In this document: piece by piece, positions 47,521-56,943 of the stretch
How positions within the stretch are numbered: position 1 is the first letter of the stretch
How the letters are laid out: every line of letters starts with the position of its first letter
Origin: an uncultured Clostridia bacterium
GTDB lineage: Bacteria > Bacillota > Clostridia > Oscillospirales > Acutalibacteraceae
Direction of reading: 5' to 3'
NCBI GenBank assembly: GCA_947631945.1
Contig: CANRNI010000009.1
Coordinates: forward strand, 1 to 64,000
Length of the DNA: 64,000 nucleotides
Notes under the pieces: model-generated
Told to the model about the DNA's origin: nothing
The model's database searches: none
What the model saw: the letters and a program-made list of their open reading frames with translations, nothing else
Program-made: the position numbers and the translations under genes

Positions 47521-48481
47521 AAATCACAGAGGGTTCCGCGTCGGATTTTGTAAAGGTCAGGAGCGCGGGCTCTTTCTCGTAGCCGTAAAGCTCTTTTATA
47601 TCCTTTATGTATTTGCGGTTAAGAAGATGTAGCGGTATTTTTTCGGGGCATACTCTTGAACATTCGCCGCAGTCAACACATCTGCCGCAGACGTGAAACG
47701 CTCTTATAATATGATACAGGTTTTCCTCAAAATCATCGGAATTTGCCTTTGACGCGATTCCCGAATTGTCGTTATCGAATATACATTTAACGCAGGAGCA
47801 GACGGGACAGACGTTTCTGCAGGCGTTGCACCTGATGCATTTTGACAGTTGGCTCCTCCAAAAAGAAAACCGCTCGTCGGACGGCATATTTTCTATTTTT
47901 TTAACGCCCTCAAATTTTTTTCCGTCGTACGTATCCTCCGACAGCTCTGGCATAAAGACCTCGTCGCAGCCGACGTGTTCTTTATCCGTACAGGAAAGGC
48001 ACTTGTCATAAAGAACGGATTTTTTGGGTATTATTTTATCGCCGTAAAGAGTTTTTATTATAAGATTTTCGTCGCCGTTACAGCTTACGTTTTCTTTTTC
48101 TTCCTCAATTCCGATAACGCCCTTTACGCCGTTTTCCCTTATCTTATCCATATCAATTTTGCCCGCGCACGGAACTCCGAGAGCATATATTCTTTCACGA
48201 TTTATCCTGTGTTCCTTTTCAAGCAGCGCAAGCCCCTTAGAATCGCAGGGTTTTATAAGGACAAGCGTTTTACCGTCCTTTTTCGATTCGTTTATCATGA
48301 ATTTGCACAAATTCGCCGCGCAGAAATCGTCATATGTAAAGCCAACGTAATTGTCCGTAAAAAGCGACGGCTCGGTATCGTAACAAAAATTGCCCTTTTT
48401 CCACGCAAAAACACGGTCGGCTTTTCCGTCGGAAACAAGCCTCTTGACCTTACCGAGAATAATATCCGATTCTATACGCAT
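47495..48481 (-). CDS. 4Fe-4S protein, FlxC/FrhB-like
   Basis: LVLIKPCDSKGLALLEKE...CIRCNACRNVCPVCSCVKC...CGRCVDCGECSRVCPEKI. Confidence 0.82.
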   Translation of the reverse strand: MRIESDIILGKVKRLVSDGKADRVFAWKKGNFCYDTEPSLFTDNYVGFTYDDFCAANLCKFMINESKKDGKTLVLIKPCDSKGLALLEKEHRINRERIYALGVPCAGKIDMDKIRENGVKGVIGIEEEKENVSCNGDENLIIKTLYGDKIIPKKSVLYDKCLSCTDKEHVGCDEVFMPELSEDTYDGKKFEGVKKIENMPSDERFSFWRSQLSKCIRCNACRNVCPVCSCVKCIFDNDNSGIASKANSDDFEENLYHIIRAFHVCGRCVDCGECSRVCPEKIPLHLLNRKYIKDIKELYGYEKEPALLTFTKSDAEPSVIYERGEKNV

Positions 48482-48954
48482 CTCAAATCACCCAGCCTTC
48501 TGCATTTTCCGAGCGAATTTATTTTTTCGGCGAACTCGTTCATCGTGGAAGCAAATTTCGCGCCTTCGGCGGCGGAAATCCACTCCACCCTTGTCCGCTC
48601 CTTTTCTATTCCCATATAATCGAGCATTGAAAAAAGCAGCGTCATTCTGCGCCTTGTGAAATAATTTCCCGTCGAATAATGGCAGTCGCCGGGGTGGCAC
48701 CCCGCTAAAATCACGCCGTCCGCGCCTTTTTGAAACGCTCTTAAAATAAACGTGGGATTCACTCTGCAAGAGCAAGGCACTCTGATTATTTTCACCTCGG
48801 CGGGATAAGAAAGCCGCCCCGAGCCGGCGAGGTCGGCTCCCGCGTAACTGCACCAGTTACAACAGAAAGCGACTATAAGCGGAGTGAAATTTTCATCGGA
48901 CGGAACGGGATTTTCATTCGGCCGATTACTTTTATCTTTTTCATTTATCTGCAT
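48472..48954 (-). CDS. MvhD/FlxD-like hydrogenase iron-sulfur subunit
   Basis: PLIVAFCCNWCSYAGADLAGSGRLSYPAEVKIIRVPCSCRVNPTFILRAFQKGADGVILAGCHPGDCHYSTGN; start taken at MQINEKDK. Confidence 0.88.
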   Translation of the reverse strand: MQINEKDKSNRPNENPVPSDENFTPLIVAFCCNWCSYAGADLAGSGRLSYPAEVKIIRVPCSCRVNPTFILRAFQKGADGVILAGCHPGDCHYSTGNYFTRRRMTLLFSMLDYMGIEKERTRVEWISAAEGAKFASTMNEFAEKINSLGKCRRLGDLRCV

Positions 48955-50933
48955 ACGGCGTCCACCTCCGCGAAAATCTGTTTTGAAGTAAATCCCATTA
49001 AATCCATAGCCCCCGACGGACACGCCGCCGCGCATGCTCCGCAGCCGTGGCACACAGCCTCGTTTACAACGGCTACACGCCTTGTTTCCATACCGGTGCC
49101 GTCGTTCACACGGGCGTCGGCATAAGTTATCGCGCCGAACGGACATACCTTTTCACAGTTTGAACAGCCGCTGCAAATAAGGCTGTCACTTCTCGCGACG
49201 CACGGATTGCTCTTGAGCCTGTCCTTTGAAAGCAGACCTATAACCTTTACCGCCGCGGCTCCCGCCTGAGCGACGGTTTCGGGAATATCTTTCGGTCCCT
49301 GACAGAATCCAGAAAGAAAAACTCCCGCCGTCGGGCTCTCAACCGGCCTTAATTTCGGATGGGCTTCCGTAAAGAAATCGTTCGTATCCATGCTTGCGGT
49401 CAGCATTGTTCCGAGACTTCTCGCGGAATCGTCGGGCTTCGCTGCAGCCGCAAGAATTACCATATCCGCTTTGATTGTAAGCTGTTCATTGGCTATAATA
49501 TCGGAACCGCGCACCATGAGATTGCCGTTGCCGTCGTCGTAAATCTTGCCGACCATACCTTTTATATAATGCACGCCGTACTGCTCGGCGGCGCGCCTGT
49601 AAAATTCATCGAAATTCTTGCCGGGCGCCCGAACGTCTATATAAAACACGTAAACGTCCGTATCGGGATATTTTTCCCTCGTAAGCATAGCATGCTTCGC
49701 CGTGTACATACAGCAGATTTTTGAGCAATACTCTTTACCGCGTCCCGAAGTGTCCCTTGAACCGACGCACTGAACAAACACGAGCGTTTTGGGCTGTCTG
49801 CCGTCCGACGGTCTTTCAAGATGGCCTTTGGTGGGTCCCGCGGCGTTCATTATTCTCTCAAATTCGAGAGAGGTGACAACATCGGGATACGTTTTATAAC
49901 CGTACTCACCGAATTTGTCAAGATTTATAATATCAAAACCCGTCGCGGCAACTATCGCGCCGTATTTTTCCTCAATTATTTCATCTTTCTGTGAAAAATC
50001 AATCGCTTGCGCGGCGCAGTTCATTTGGCAAAGTCCGCATTTGCCCGTTCTGAATTTTATACAATGCTCGGCGTCTATCACGGGTATATTGGGTATCGCC
50101 TGAGCAAACGGAATATATATAGCCCCGCGCTTGTCAAGCCCCGTATTAAATTCGTTCCCGCTGTTTCTCGACGGACATTTTAAGGCGCACGCGCCGCAGC
50201 CAGAGCATAAATTCTCCCTTACGTATCTCGCCTTTTTTCTTATTTTAACACTAAAATTGCCTACATAACCCTTTACTTCCTCGACCTCGCTGTACGTATA
50301 CAGTTTTATGTTTTCGTGCCGTGCGGCTTCAACCATTTTCGGAGTAAGAATACACGCGGCGCAATCGAGCGTCGGAAAGGTCTTGTCGAGCTGGGCCATT
50401 TTTCCGCCTATTGTCGGCTTCTTTTCAACGATATCCACTTTATAGCCCGCATCGGCGATATCGAGAGCCGTCTGTATTCCGGCTATTCCTCCGCCGATAA
50501 CAAGAGCGCGCTTCGTGACTCCGCTTTCTCCCACCGTCAGAGGCTCGTTGAATCTGACCTTTGCTATCGCGGCTCTGCCGAGAATTATCGCCTTTGAGGT
50601 CGCGGCTGTAATATCCTTATGCACCCACGAACATTGCTCCCTGATATTGGCAATTTCAACCATATACGGGTTTATTCCGGCTTCGGAAGCGGTTTTCCTG
50701 AAAGTCGCTTCATGCATTCTCGGAGAACAGGAACAAACGACAATACCGGTAAGGGCATTTTCCTTAACGGCGTTTTTTATAAGCTTTTGACCGTTTTCGG
50801 AACACATATACTGATATTCGGCCGAAAAAACAACGTTCTGTTCACGTCCGAGAGCTTCGGCAACCTGTTTTACGTCAACCGCAGCGGCAATATTGCTTCC
50901 GCAGTGGCAAACAAAAACACCTATTCTGTTCAT
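48945..50933 (-). CDS. HdrA-like electron-bifurcating FAD subunit
   Basis: MNRIGVFVCHCGSNIAAAVDV...VVCSCSPRMHEATFRKT...VIGGGIAGIQTALDIADAGYKVDIVEK plus CxxCxxCxxxCP motifs. Confidence 0.93.
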   Translation of the reverse strand: MNRIGVFVCHCGSNIAAAVDVKQVAEALGREQNVVFSAEYQYMCSENGQKLIKNAVKENALTGIVVCSCSPRMHEATFRKTASEAGINPYMVEIANIREQCSWVHKDITAATSKAIILGRAAIAKVRFNEPLTVGESGVTKRALVIGGGIAGIQTALDIADAGYKVDIVEKKPTIGGKMAQLDKTFPTLDCAACILTPKMVEAARHENIKLYTYSEVEEVKGYVGNFSVKIRKKARYVRENLCSGCGACALKCPSRNSGNEFNTGLDKRGAIYIPFAQAIPNIPVIDAEHCIKFRTGKCGLCQMNCAAQAIDFSQKDEIIEEKYGAIVAATGFDIINLDKFGEYGYKTYPDVVTSLEFERIMNAAGPTKGHLERPSDGRQPKTLVFVQCVGSRDTSGRGKEYCSKICCMYTAKHAMLTREKYPDTDVYVFYIDVRAPGKNFDEFYRRAAEQYGVHYIKGMVGKIYDDGNGNLMVRGSDIIANEQLTIKADMVILAAAAKPDDSARSLGTMLTASMDTNDFFTEAHPKLRPVESPTAGVFLSGFCQGPKDIPETVAQAGAAAVKVIGLLSKDRLKSNPCVARSDSLICSGCSNCEKVCPFGAITYADARVNDGTGMETRRVAVVNEAVCHGCGACAAACPSGAMDLMGFTSKQIFAEVDAVCR

Positions 50934-51011
50934 TTTTTCGCCGCACCTCATTTTACCATATTTTAACATGCGAAACTTGTTTTTTATAATGATTAATCTC
51001 ACGCTGTTACG

Positions 51012-51431
51012 TCATTTTGAGTATTTTCTCATAACCGCCATAAGAAGCTGCTGGGGCGTATCGCCGTCAATAAATTCGGTGAGCGTATCGGGCGATATTC
51101 TGTCCGCTCCCTGCCGGCGTTCACTCAAAGTCCTGACAGCTTCGACAATATTTGCCGGAAAAACGTTCCTCGGACACCTTTCAACGCATACAAAGCACGA
51201 AAGACATTTATATATCGAATCGGATTCCATAAGCTCCTTTATTCTGCCTTTTGATATCATATCCACAAATTGGTGAGGATGATACTCCATTTCACCGTAA
51301 GACGGACACGCGCCCGAGCATTTGCCGCATTTCATGCATCTTTCGGGATAAACGCCGCTCATTCTTATAGCTTCAAGGCTCAAATCATATTCCGTCATTC
51401 GCCGTCCGCCTCGATTCCCAATGCTTCGCAA
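51012..51431 (-). CDS. HdrC-like 4Fe-4S protein
   Basis: CMKCGKCSGACPSYGEM...CLSCFVCVERCPRNV. Confidence 0.88.
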   Translation of the reverse strand: MRSIGNRGGRRMTEYDLSLEAIRMSGVYPERCMKCGKCSGACPSYGEMEYHPHQFVDMISKGRIKELMESDSIYKCLSCFVCVERCPRNVFPANIVEAVRTLSERRQGADRISPDTLTEFIDGDTPQQLLMAVMRKYSK

Positions 51432-52204
51432 AGTATTTCCGTAAAATATTTTATCGGAATATCCGCGTATTTTTTAAGATTGTACATACATAGAGGACAC
51501 GCCGTAATCATCATATCAGCGCCGTGTTTTTTCGCACATTCGATTATTTCGCGGGATTTTTTTTCGGCAATCGCTTTGTCCTCGGCGACAGCGTACCCGC
51601 CGCAGCACTCGTTTCTGAAAGGATATACAACGGGGTCGCCGCCGAGAGCCTTTATAAAATTCTCCATTGTAACGGGATTTTCCGCGTCGTCAAAGCCAAT
51701 TATTTTAGACGGTCTGAGAATAAGACAGCCGTAATACGGAGCGATTTTTAATTCTTTAAGGGGATTTACAACCTTTTCGGAAACAGCGTCAAAGCCGATA
51801 TCGTCCCTGAGCATCTCAAGGTAGTGAACAACTCTTGTTTCGCCCTTGTATTCTTTTTCGTATTCAAGATAAGAATTTGTCTTTGACCTTACGTCCATAC
51901 TGTTTTTCATATCGTAATTCACGCTTTTGAGAACGTGATAACAAGCCGAGCAAACCGTAAGCAAATCGCGCCCGTTATTTTTAGCCTCGTTCAGCGCCCT
52001 TACCGACGGAAGTCTGTGCGCGATTTCATCGCACGCCATAGGATAAACGCCGCCGCAGCACTGCCATTCGGGTATTTCTCGCATCTCCGCGCCGAGAGCT
52101 TCCGCGGCCTTTACCGCCGATATATCGAACCGTGACGCTTTGCTTTTCAGAGTACAGCCGGGATAATAATCGTAAACCATGGCATTACCTCCGCAAGTAT
52201 ACAA
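51395..52204 (-). CDS. HdrB-like CCG-domain protein, both CCG motifs intact
   Basis: YYPGCTLKSKASRFD...EWQCCGGVYPM...CSACYHVLK; APYYGCLILRP...RNECCGGYAVA...CPLCMYNLKK. Confidence 0.9.
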   Translation of the reverse strand: MYTCGGNAMVYDYYPGCTLKSKASRFDISAVKAAEALGAEMREIPEWQCCGGVYPMACDEIAHRLPSVRALNEAKNNGRDLLTVCSACYHVLKSVNYDMKNSMDVRSKTNSYLEYEKEYKGETRVVHYLEMLRDDIGFDAVSEKVVNPLKELKIAPYYGCLILRPSKIIGFDDAENPVTMENFIKALGGDPVVYPFRNECCGGYAVAEDKAIAEKKSREIIECAKKHGADMMITACPLCMYNLKKYADIPIKYFTEILCEALGIEADGE

Positions 52205-52213
52205 GTATAAACT

Positions 52214-52391
52214 TTAGGAAGCACTGATTAAATCGAACGTGCAGATTGCGTCATGAGATTTTTCGTCAGATTGACAAAAGTGACGCAGGAATACTGCCGT
52301 ATTTCAAGGAGCTTTTGGCAAAAATAGCGGGAAATCTCGGCGCAAGATGTGCGTTCAGCCGTTAGGCGTGATTTATTCAGTGTTTCCTTTA
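52214..52391. mobile_element. MITE-like repeat, TIR type A, just upstream of the hdr operon
   Basis: Ends ttaggaagcactgattaaatc / gatttattcagtgtttccttta are imperfect inverted repeats; core shared with 35006-35180. Confidence 0.85.
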
Positions 52392-52568
52392 TATATTCTA
52401 ACATAAGATACGCATCATTTCAACCTTATTTTCACACAATACGACACATTCGGCCATGAATTTTTTTGCAAAATTTTTAATGTGTTTGGGAATTATATAT
52501 TGACAAGCAGGAAAATTTAAAGTATAATAAAAACGTATTATAGTAGTTTTCAATAAGGAGGAAAACTT

Positions 52569-53840
52569 ATGAAAAAGGCAATATCTTTATTTTTGGCCTG
52601 TATTATGCTTTTAGCTTGCGCGCCTGTTACGGTTTTTGCGCTTGATACCGAATGGTCGGGAACTGTTACAAAGGATACGAGTGAAACTATAGGAGAAGGC
52701 AATACCGTAAAAGTAACGGGTACAGTAACACTCAGCAATGTGCTTAGTATTGCAAGCGGTGCCGAACTTAATATAGAAAACGGCGCAACTCTTACCGTTT
52801 CCGGCAGTAACGGCAGAATCGTCAACTCGGGTAAAATTAACGTTAAAAACGGCGGACGTCTTTATATAGCAGGAGCAAGCGGCCAACAGGAAATGACCGC
52901 CGCAGCGCTTTATAATAACGCCGGAGCGGTAATCAACGTTGAAAATACTGCCGATATGACTATCGCAAAAGGTTCTTACGCTTATAACGAAGGCGGAATT
53001 AACAATATTGACAATGTAACGGTAAGCGGCGAATTAAAGCATCTGGTTACTCTTCCGAGTGATTTCCAAGAAGATTACAAATACACCGAAACATGGAACA
53101 GAAAAGATTTGACGGTTGATTTTGACGTTAAATATTTCATGTATGGCCCCGGAAGCAAAGATCTTGATTATCTTGACGAGACTCTTTATTCAGACGCGGC
53201 TGATAATAAAGTTTGGGTCGATAACGGCAATCAGTTATTCATTCTTATTTCTCCCGAGGACGGAGACGGCGACTGGGTAGATACCGGCAGAATGAAAATT
53301 AACGTTAACGGTCAGCTTACGGGCGCGAAGGACAGAATAGGCAACGACCGCGGAGTTTTCTGCATAACTCCCACAAGCGCGGTCAATATAGAAGTTCATT
53401 CTAAAAAATATAAGGATATTGTAAGACTGTTTGAAGTAGAGCTTCCCAGATCAGAGGCTTATTACGTTATCACAAAGGCCGGCGACGAAGACACAGCCAT
53501 AGTTGAATACGGAAAAACTCTTTCCTTTATGGTAAGATTAAACGATGAATACGATAAATCCGATATTTACGTATACATCAATTCCATTTACGTAGAGCCC
53601 GACGAATACGGCTACTATGACGTAACGGGACCGATTTCCTCAAAGGGCATGGCTACCGAAGGCGGCGTTCAAGAGGATATCATTATAACGATACTCGGGG
53701 CGGCTCCCAATCAGCGCATTGATATGATGAACAGCATAGTAGGCTTCATTCAGGAAATATTCAGCGTAATAAAGAGTATCTTTGAATACTTCATAGATAT
53801 ATTCAGCAGTTTGGGCGATCTCGGCGGCTTAGGCGGCTAA
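52569..53840 (+). CDS. Secreted/cell-surface protein of unknown function
   Basis: Signal peptide MKKAISLFLACIMLLACAPVTVFA; beta-rich repeats; C-terminal amphipathic/Gly-rich FIDIFSSLGDLGGLGG; RBS aaggagg upstream. Confidence 0.75.
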   Translation: MKKAISLFLACIMLLACAPVTVFALDTEWSGTVTKDTSETIGEGNTVKVTGTVTLSNVLSIASGAELNIENGATLTVSGSNGRIVNSGKINVKNGGRLYIAGASGQQEMTAAALYNNAGAVINVENTADMTIAKGSYAYNEGGINNIDNVTVSGELKHLVTLPSDFQEDYKYTETWNRKDLTVDFDVKYFMYGPGSKDLDYLDETLYSDAADNKVWVDNGNQLFILISPEDGDGDWVDTGRMKINVNGQLTGAKDRIGNDRGVFCITPTSAVNIEVHSKKYKDIVRLFEVELPRSEAYYVITKAGDEDTAIVEYGKTLSFMVRLNDEYDKSDIYVYINSIYVEPDEYGYYDVTGPISSKGMATEGGVQEDIIITILGAAPNQRIDMMNSIVGFIQEIFSVIKSIFEYFIDIFSSLGDLGGLGG

Positions 53841-53884
53841 GGTAACCGAAAGACCGAGGATATAAACCCTATAATTCAAAATTT

Positions 53885-53919
53885 ACAGACTGTCAAGCTA
53901 CTTTGACAGTCTGTTTTTT
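53885..53919 (+). terminator. Rho-independent terminator
   Basis: acagactgtcaa-gctact-ttgacagtctgt followed by a T run. Confidence 0.92.
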
Positions 53920-54091
53920 ATAAAAATAATATACACTTACTTACATTCTGTTTATATTCAGTTAAAAAAACTGTGCTAATATCACTTCCATATCGTGGAA
54001 AGATTTCAATAGCGCGTTTTCTGCGTAAAATCTTAAAGAAAGGAACGGTACTCAGCGCAAAATTTTTTGTTTATTCAGAGTATTTGCGCAT

Positions 54092-56497
54092 ATGACGTAT
54101 CGTATGGCATTTTTTATGCTTCAGGTCAAAAACATATCGAAAAGCTATACAACCGGCGATTTTACACAAAAAGCTCTCGACGAAGTAAGCGTAAGTTTCC
54201 GTAAAAATGAATTTGTTTCAATTCTGGGTCCGAGCGGCTCGGGTAAGACTACGTTTCTTAACGTTATCGGCGGACTTGATAAATACGACAGCGGCGACCT
54301 TATCATCAACGGCAAATCAACCGAAGATTTTTCAGATTCCGAATGGGATTCCTACAGAAACAACAGTATAGGTTTTATTTTTCAGAGCTATAACCTGATT
54401 ACACATCTGAATGTTCTTGACAACGTCGAGATGGGAATGACACTTTCGGGCGTTTCCGAATCCGAAAAAAAACAAAAGGCTCTTGACGCTCTTGAAAAGG
54501 TAGGTCTTAAAGAACACGCGCACAAAAAGCCGAATCAGCTTTCCGGCGGTCAAATGCAGCGCGTGGCGATAGCGAGAGCCTTGGCAAACGACCCCGATAT
54601 AATCTTGGCGGACGAACCGACAGGCGCTCTCGACAAAAATACAAGCCGTCAGATAATGGACCTTATAAAGGAAATCGCAGACGATAAGCTTGTAATAATG
54701 GTAACTCATAACCCCGCTCTTGCTGAGGAGTATTCCGACAGAATCGTTAAATTTGAGGACGGCAAAGTTATCGACGACTCGAATCCTTATAATGAGGACA
54801 GCGATAACAGCGGATATTCCCTTAAAAAGACGAGTATGAAGTTCAGCACCGCTCTCAAGCTTTCCGGAAGAAACATCTCAACAAAAATGGGACGCACTAT
54901 TCTTACCGCGCTTGCATCGAGCATAGGCATAATAGGAATAGCCCTTATTCTCAGCCTTTCAGACGGTTTCCAGATTCAAATTGATAAATATCAAAGCAAC
55001 GCGCTTAATGAATTTCCGATAGTGATTTCTCAAACGGTAATGATGATGGACGAGGACCAGATGAAAGAGAGCCAGCAGGAGTTTAAGGATATGCTGACCG
55101 GTGAACGGGAATACGCCGATACCGATTACGTTACACTTGAAGACGCTCCTCTTGAGAACACGATTCATTTTAACGATTTTTCAGATGATTTCATGAATTA
55201 TGTGAACGGCGTTGACCCCGAAGTCTGCAACAGTATAGGCTATACGAGAACAGTCGCGATGAACGTTTTAAAGAAAAACGGCGACGGAAGCGTAAACTGG
55301 CACAATCTTCCTACAGGTATAAGCGGAATGACAGACGGCAATATGGACGCTATGATGTCATACAGCATGAGCGGCGTAGGTCTTTCCTCCTATCCGTCAA
55401 CATTGGGCGACAGCAATGAATCATATCTTAATAAATATTACGACGTTATCGCGGGCTCGCTTCCCGCAAACGATCATGAGCTTGTGCTTGTGGTTGACGC
55501 CGACAATACTGTAAATAAATCTATAATGGAATCTCTGGGCTTTGACGTTTCAAAGGATACTATTAATTTCAGCGACATTGTAGGAACAGAATACAAGCTT
55601 GTGGGCAACGACGTTTTCTATTCAAAATCAGAATACGGCGTATACATTCAAAATACCGATTACGCCGCGATGTATAACAACGAAAAGAATATAACGCTTA
55701 AAATTTCCGGCGTTGTAAGGCTTAAAGCCGGTGAGACAGTAGGACTCTTAGGCTTCGGCGTTGCATACAGCGACGAGCTTGCTCAGGAAGTGATAGAGCT
55801 TAATTCAAATTCGGCTATGGTTAACGATATAAAAACCTCCGATATAGATGTAACTCCGACAAATCCGATGTCGGCTGTTGACGATAATACGAGAAATTCA
55901 CTTCTTCTCCAATACGGCGGAAGCTCGTCTCCTTTCGTAATATATCTCTACCCGAAGAATTTTGAAACGAAAGATACTCTGCTTGAATACCTTGATAAAT
56001 ACAATGAAAACAAACAGCAGACAGATGAGGATTATATAGTTTATACCGATATGTCCGCAACCATAACAGAGCTTACGGGCAGCATCATGGACGCGGTAAC
56101 AATTGTTCTCATAGCGTTCGCATCAATTTCACTTGTTGTTTCGCTGATAATGATAGCGATAATAACGTATATCTCGGTTCTCGAAAGAATCAAGGAAATC
56201 GGTATACTGAGAGCGCTCGGAGCAAGAAAGAAAGACATCACACGAGTATTCAACGCGGAAACGTTCATAATCGGAATTGTATCCGGCTCTCTCGGAATAG
56301 GAATCGCTTATATCTTAACAATTCCTATAAACATGATTATTTACAGAATGACGGAGCTGCACCATGTAGCTGTACTGAATCCGCTGTATGCGATAGGACT
56401 TGTGGCAATCAGCATAATTCTTACTCTTATCGGCGGAGCTATTCCCGCGAAAATGGCGGCAAACAAAGACCCAGTCACAGCACTCAGAACGGAATAA
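54092..56497 (+). CDS. MacB-like ABC transporter: ATPase fused to FtsX/MacB permease
   Basis: GPSGSGKTTFLNVIGGLDKYDSGDL...LSGGQMQRVAIARALANDPDIILADEPTGALD; C-terminal ISVLERIKEIGILRALGARKKDI. Start may be ATG 54116. Confidence 0.93.
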   Translation: MTYRMAFFMLQVKNISKSYTTGDFTQKALDEVSVSFRKNEFVSILGPSGSGKTTFLNVIGGLDKYDSGDLIINGKSTEDFSDSEWDSYRNNSIGFIFQSYNLITHLNVLDNVEMGMTLSGVSESEKKQKALDALEKVGLKEHAHKKPNQLSGGQMQRVAIARALANDPDIILADEPTGALDKNTSRQIMDLIKEIADDKLVIMVTHNPALAEEYSDRIVKFEDGKVIDDSNPYNEDSDNSGYSLKKTSMKFSTALKLSGRNISTKMGRTILTALASSIGIIGIALILSLSDGFQIQIDKYQSNALNEFPIVISQTVMMMDEDQMKESQQEFKDMLTGEREYADTDYVTLEDAPLENTIHFNDFSDDFMNYVNGVDPEVCNSIGYTRTVAMNVLKKNGDGSVNWHNLPTGISGMTDGNMDAMMSYSMSGVGLSSYPSTLGDSNESYLNKYYDVIAGSLPANDHELVLVVDADNTVNKSIMESLGFDVSKDTINFSDIVGTEYKLVGNDVFYSKSEYGVYIQNTDYAAMYNNEKNITLKISGVVRLKAGETVGLLGFGVAYSDELAQEVIELNSNSAMVNDIKTSDIDVTPTNPMSAVDDNTRNSLLLQYGGSSSPFVIYLYPKNFETKDTLLEYLDKYNENKQQTDEDYIVYTDMSATITELTGSIMDAVTIVLIAFASISLVVSLIMIAIITYISVLERIKEIGILRALGARKKDITRVFNAETFIIGIVSGSLGIGIAYILTIPINMIIYRMTELHHVAVLNPLYAIGLVAISIILTLIGGAIPAKMAANKDPVTALRTE

Positions 56498-56548
56498 GCT
56501 AAACAAAAGAGCCGCTTTTTAGGACGGCGGATAAAGAAGTAATGATAT

Positions 56549-56592
56549 AGATACGGCGCAGTGCCAAAAACGGTGTTGCGCCGTATCTTTTT
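56549..56592 (+). terminator. Rho-independent terminator
   Basis: agatacggcgca...tgcgccgtatct followed by ttttt. Confidence 0.85.
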
Positions 56593-56730
56593 GCTAAAGT
56601 GATTGATTTCCTTTTTCAATCACTTTTTATACTGCTACGCAGTCTCACATCAATTGTAACACTACACGCAGCTTTCTTTTTTTGTTAAAAACATCTTGAA
56701 ACTTAAATAAATATATATTATAATTAAAAT

Positions 56731-56911
56731 AATATCATACAAACATACAAAATTGTGCGTAAGATACGCAGCCGAATTTTTCGTCAAACCGCAAAAAAAA
56801 CGATGCGGGAATACTGACACATTTTAAGAAATCTTTGGATAATATGACGGAAAATATCGGGGCAAATTATGTGCAAAGGCGTTAACCGCCATTTGCTCGG
56901 CATTATATTAA
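56731..56911. mobile_element. Degenerate MITE-like repeat copy (type B-like) upstream of lon
   Basis: gaatttttcgtcaaaccgc...gatgcgggaatactgacacatttt...gtgcaaaggcgttaaccgccatttgctcggcatta aligns by eye with 35006-35180. Confidence 0.6.
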
Positions 56912-56943
56912 AATGATTTTTATGTGAACGGAGTTGATAAAAA

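Noticed and set aside
48472-50933. Selenocysteine (in-frame TGA) in the HdrA/MvhD-like genes, as known in some Hdr and Vhu proteins
   Set aside because: Both frames are open with cysteines at the motif positions; no SECIS-like need.
39284-50966. Many plus-strand ORFs opposite addAB and the hdr/frd operon (for example 44106..44795, 48619-region and 46273..47019)
   Set aside because: Antisense shadows in GC-richer coding DNA. The minus-strand frames have clear conserved motifs and the plus-strand ones do not.
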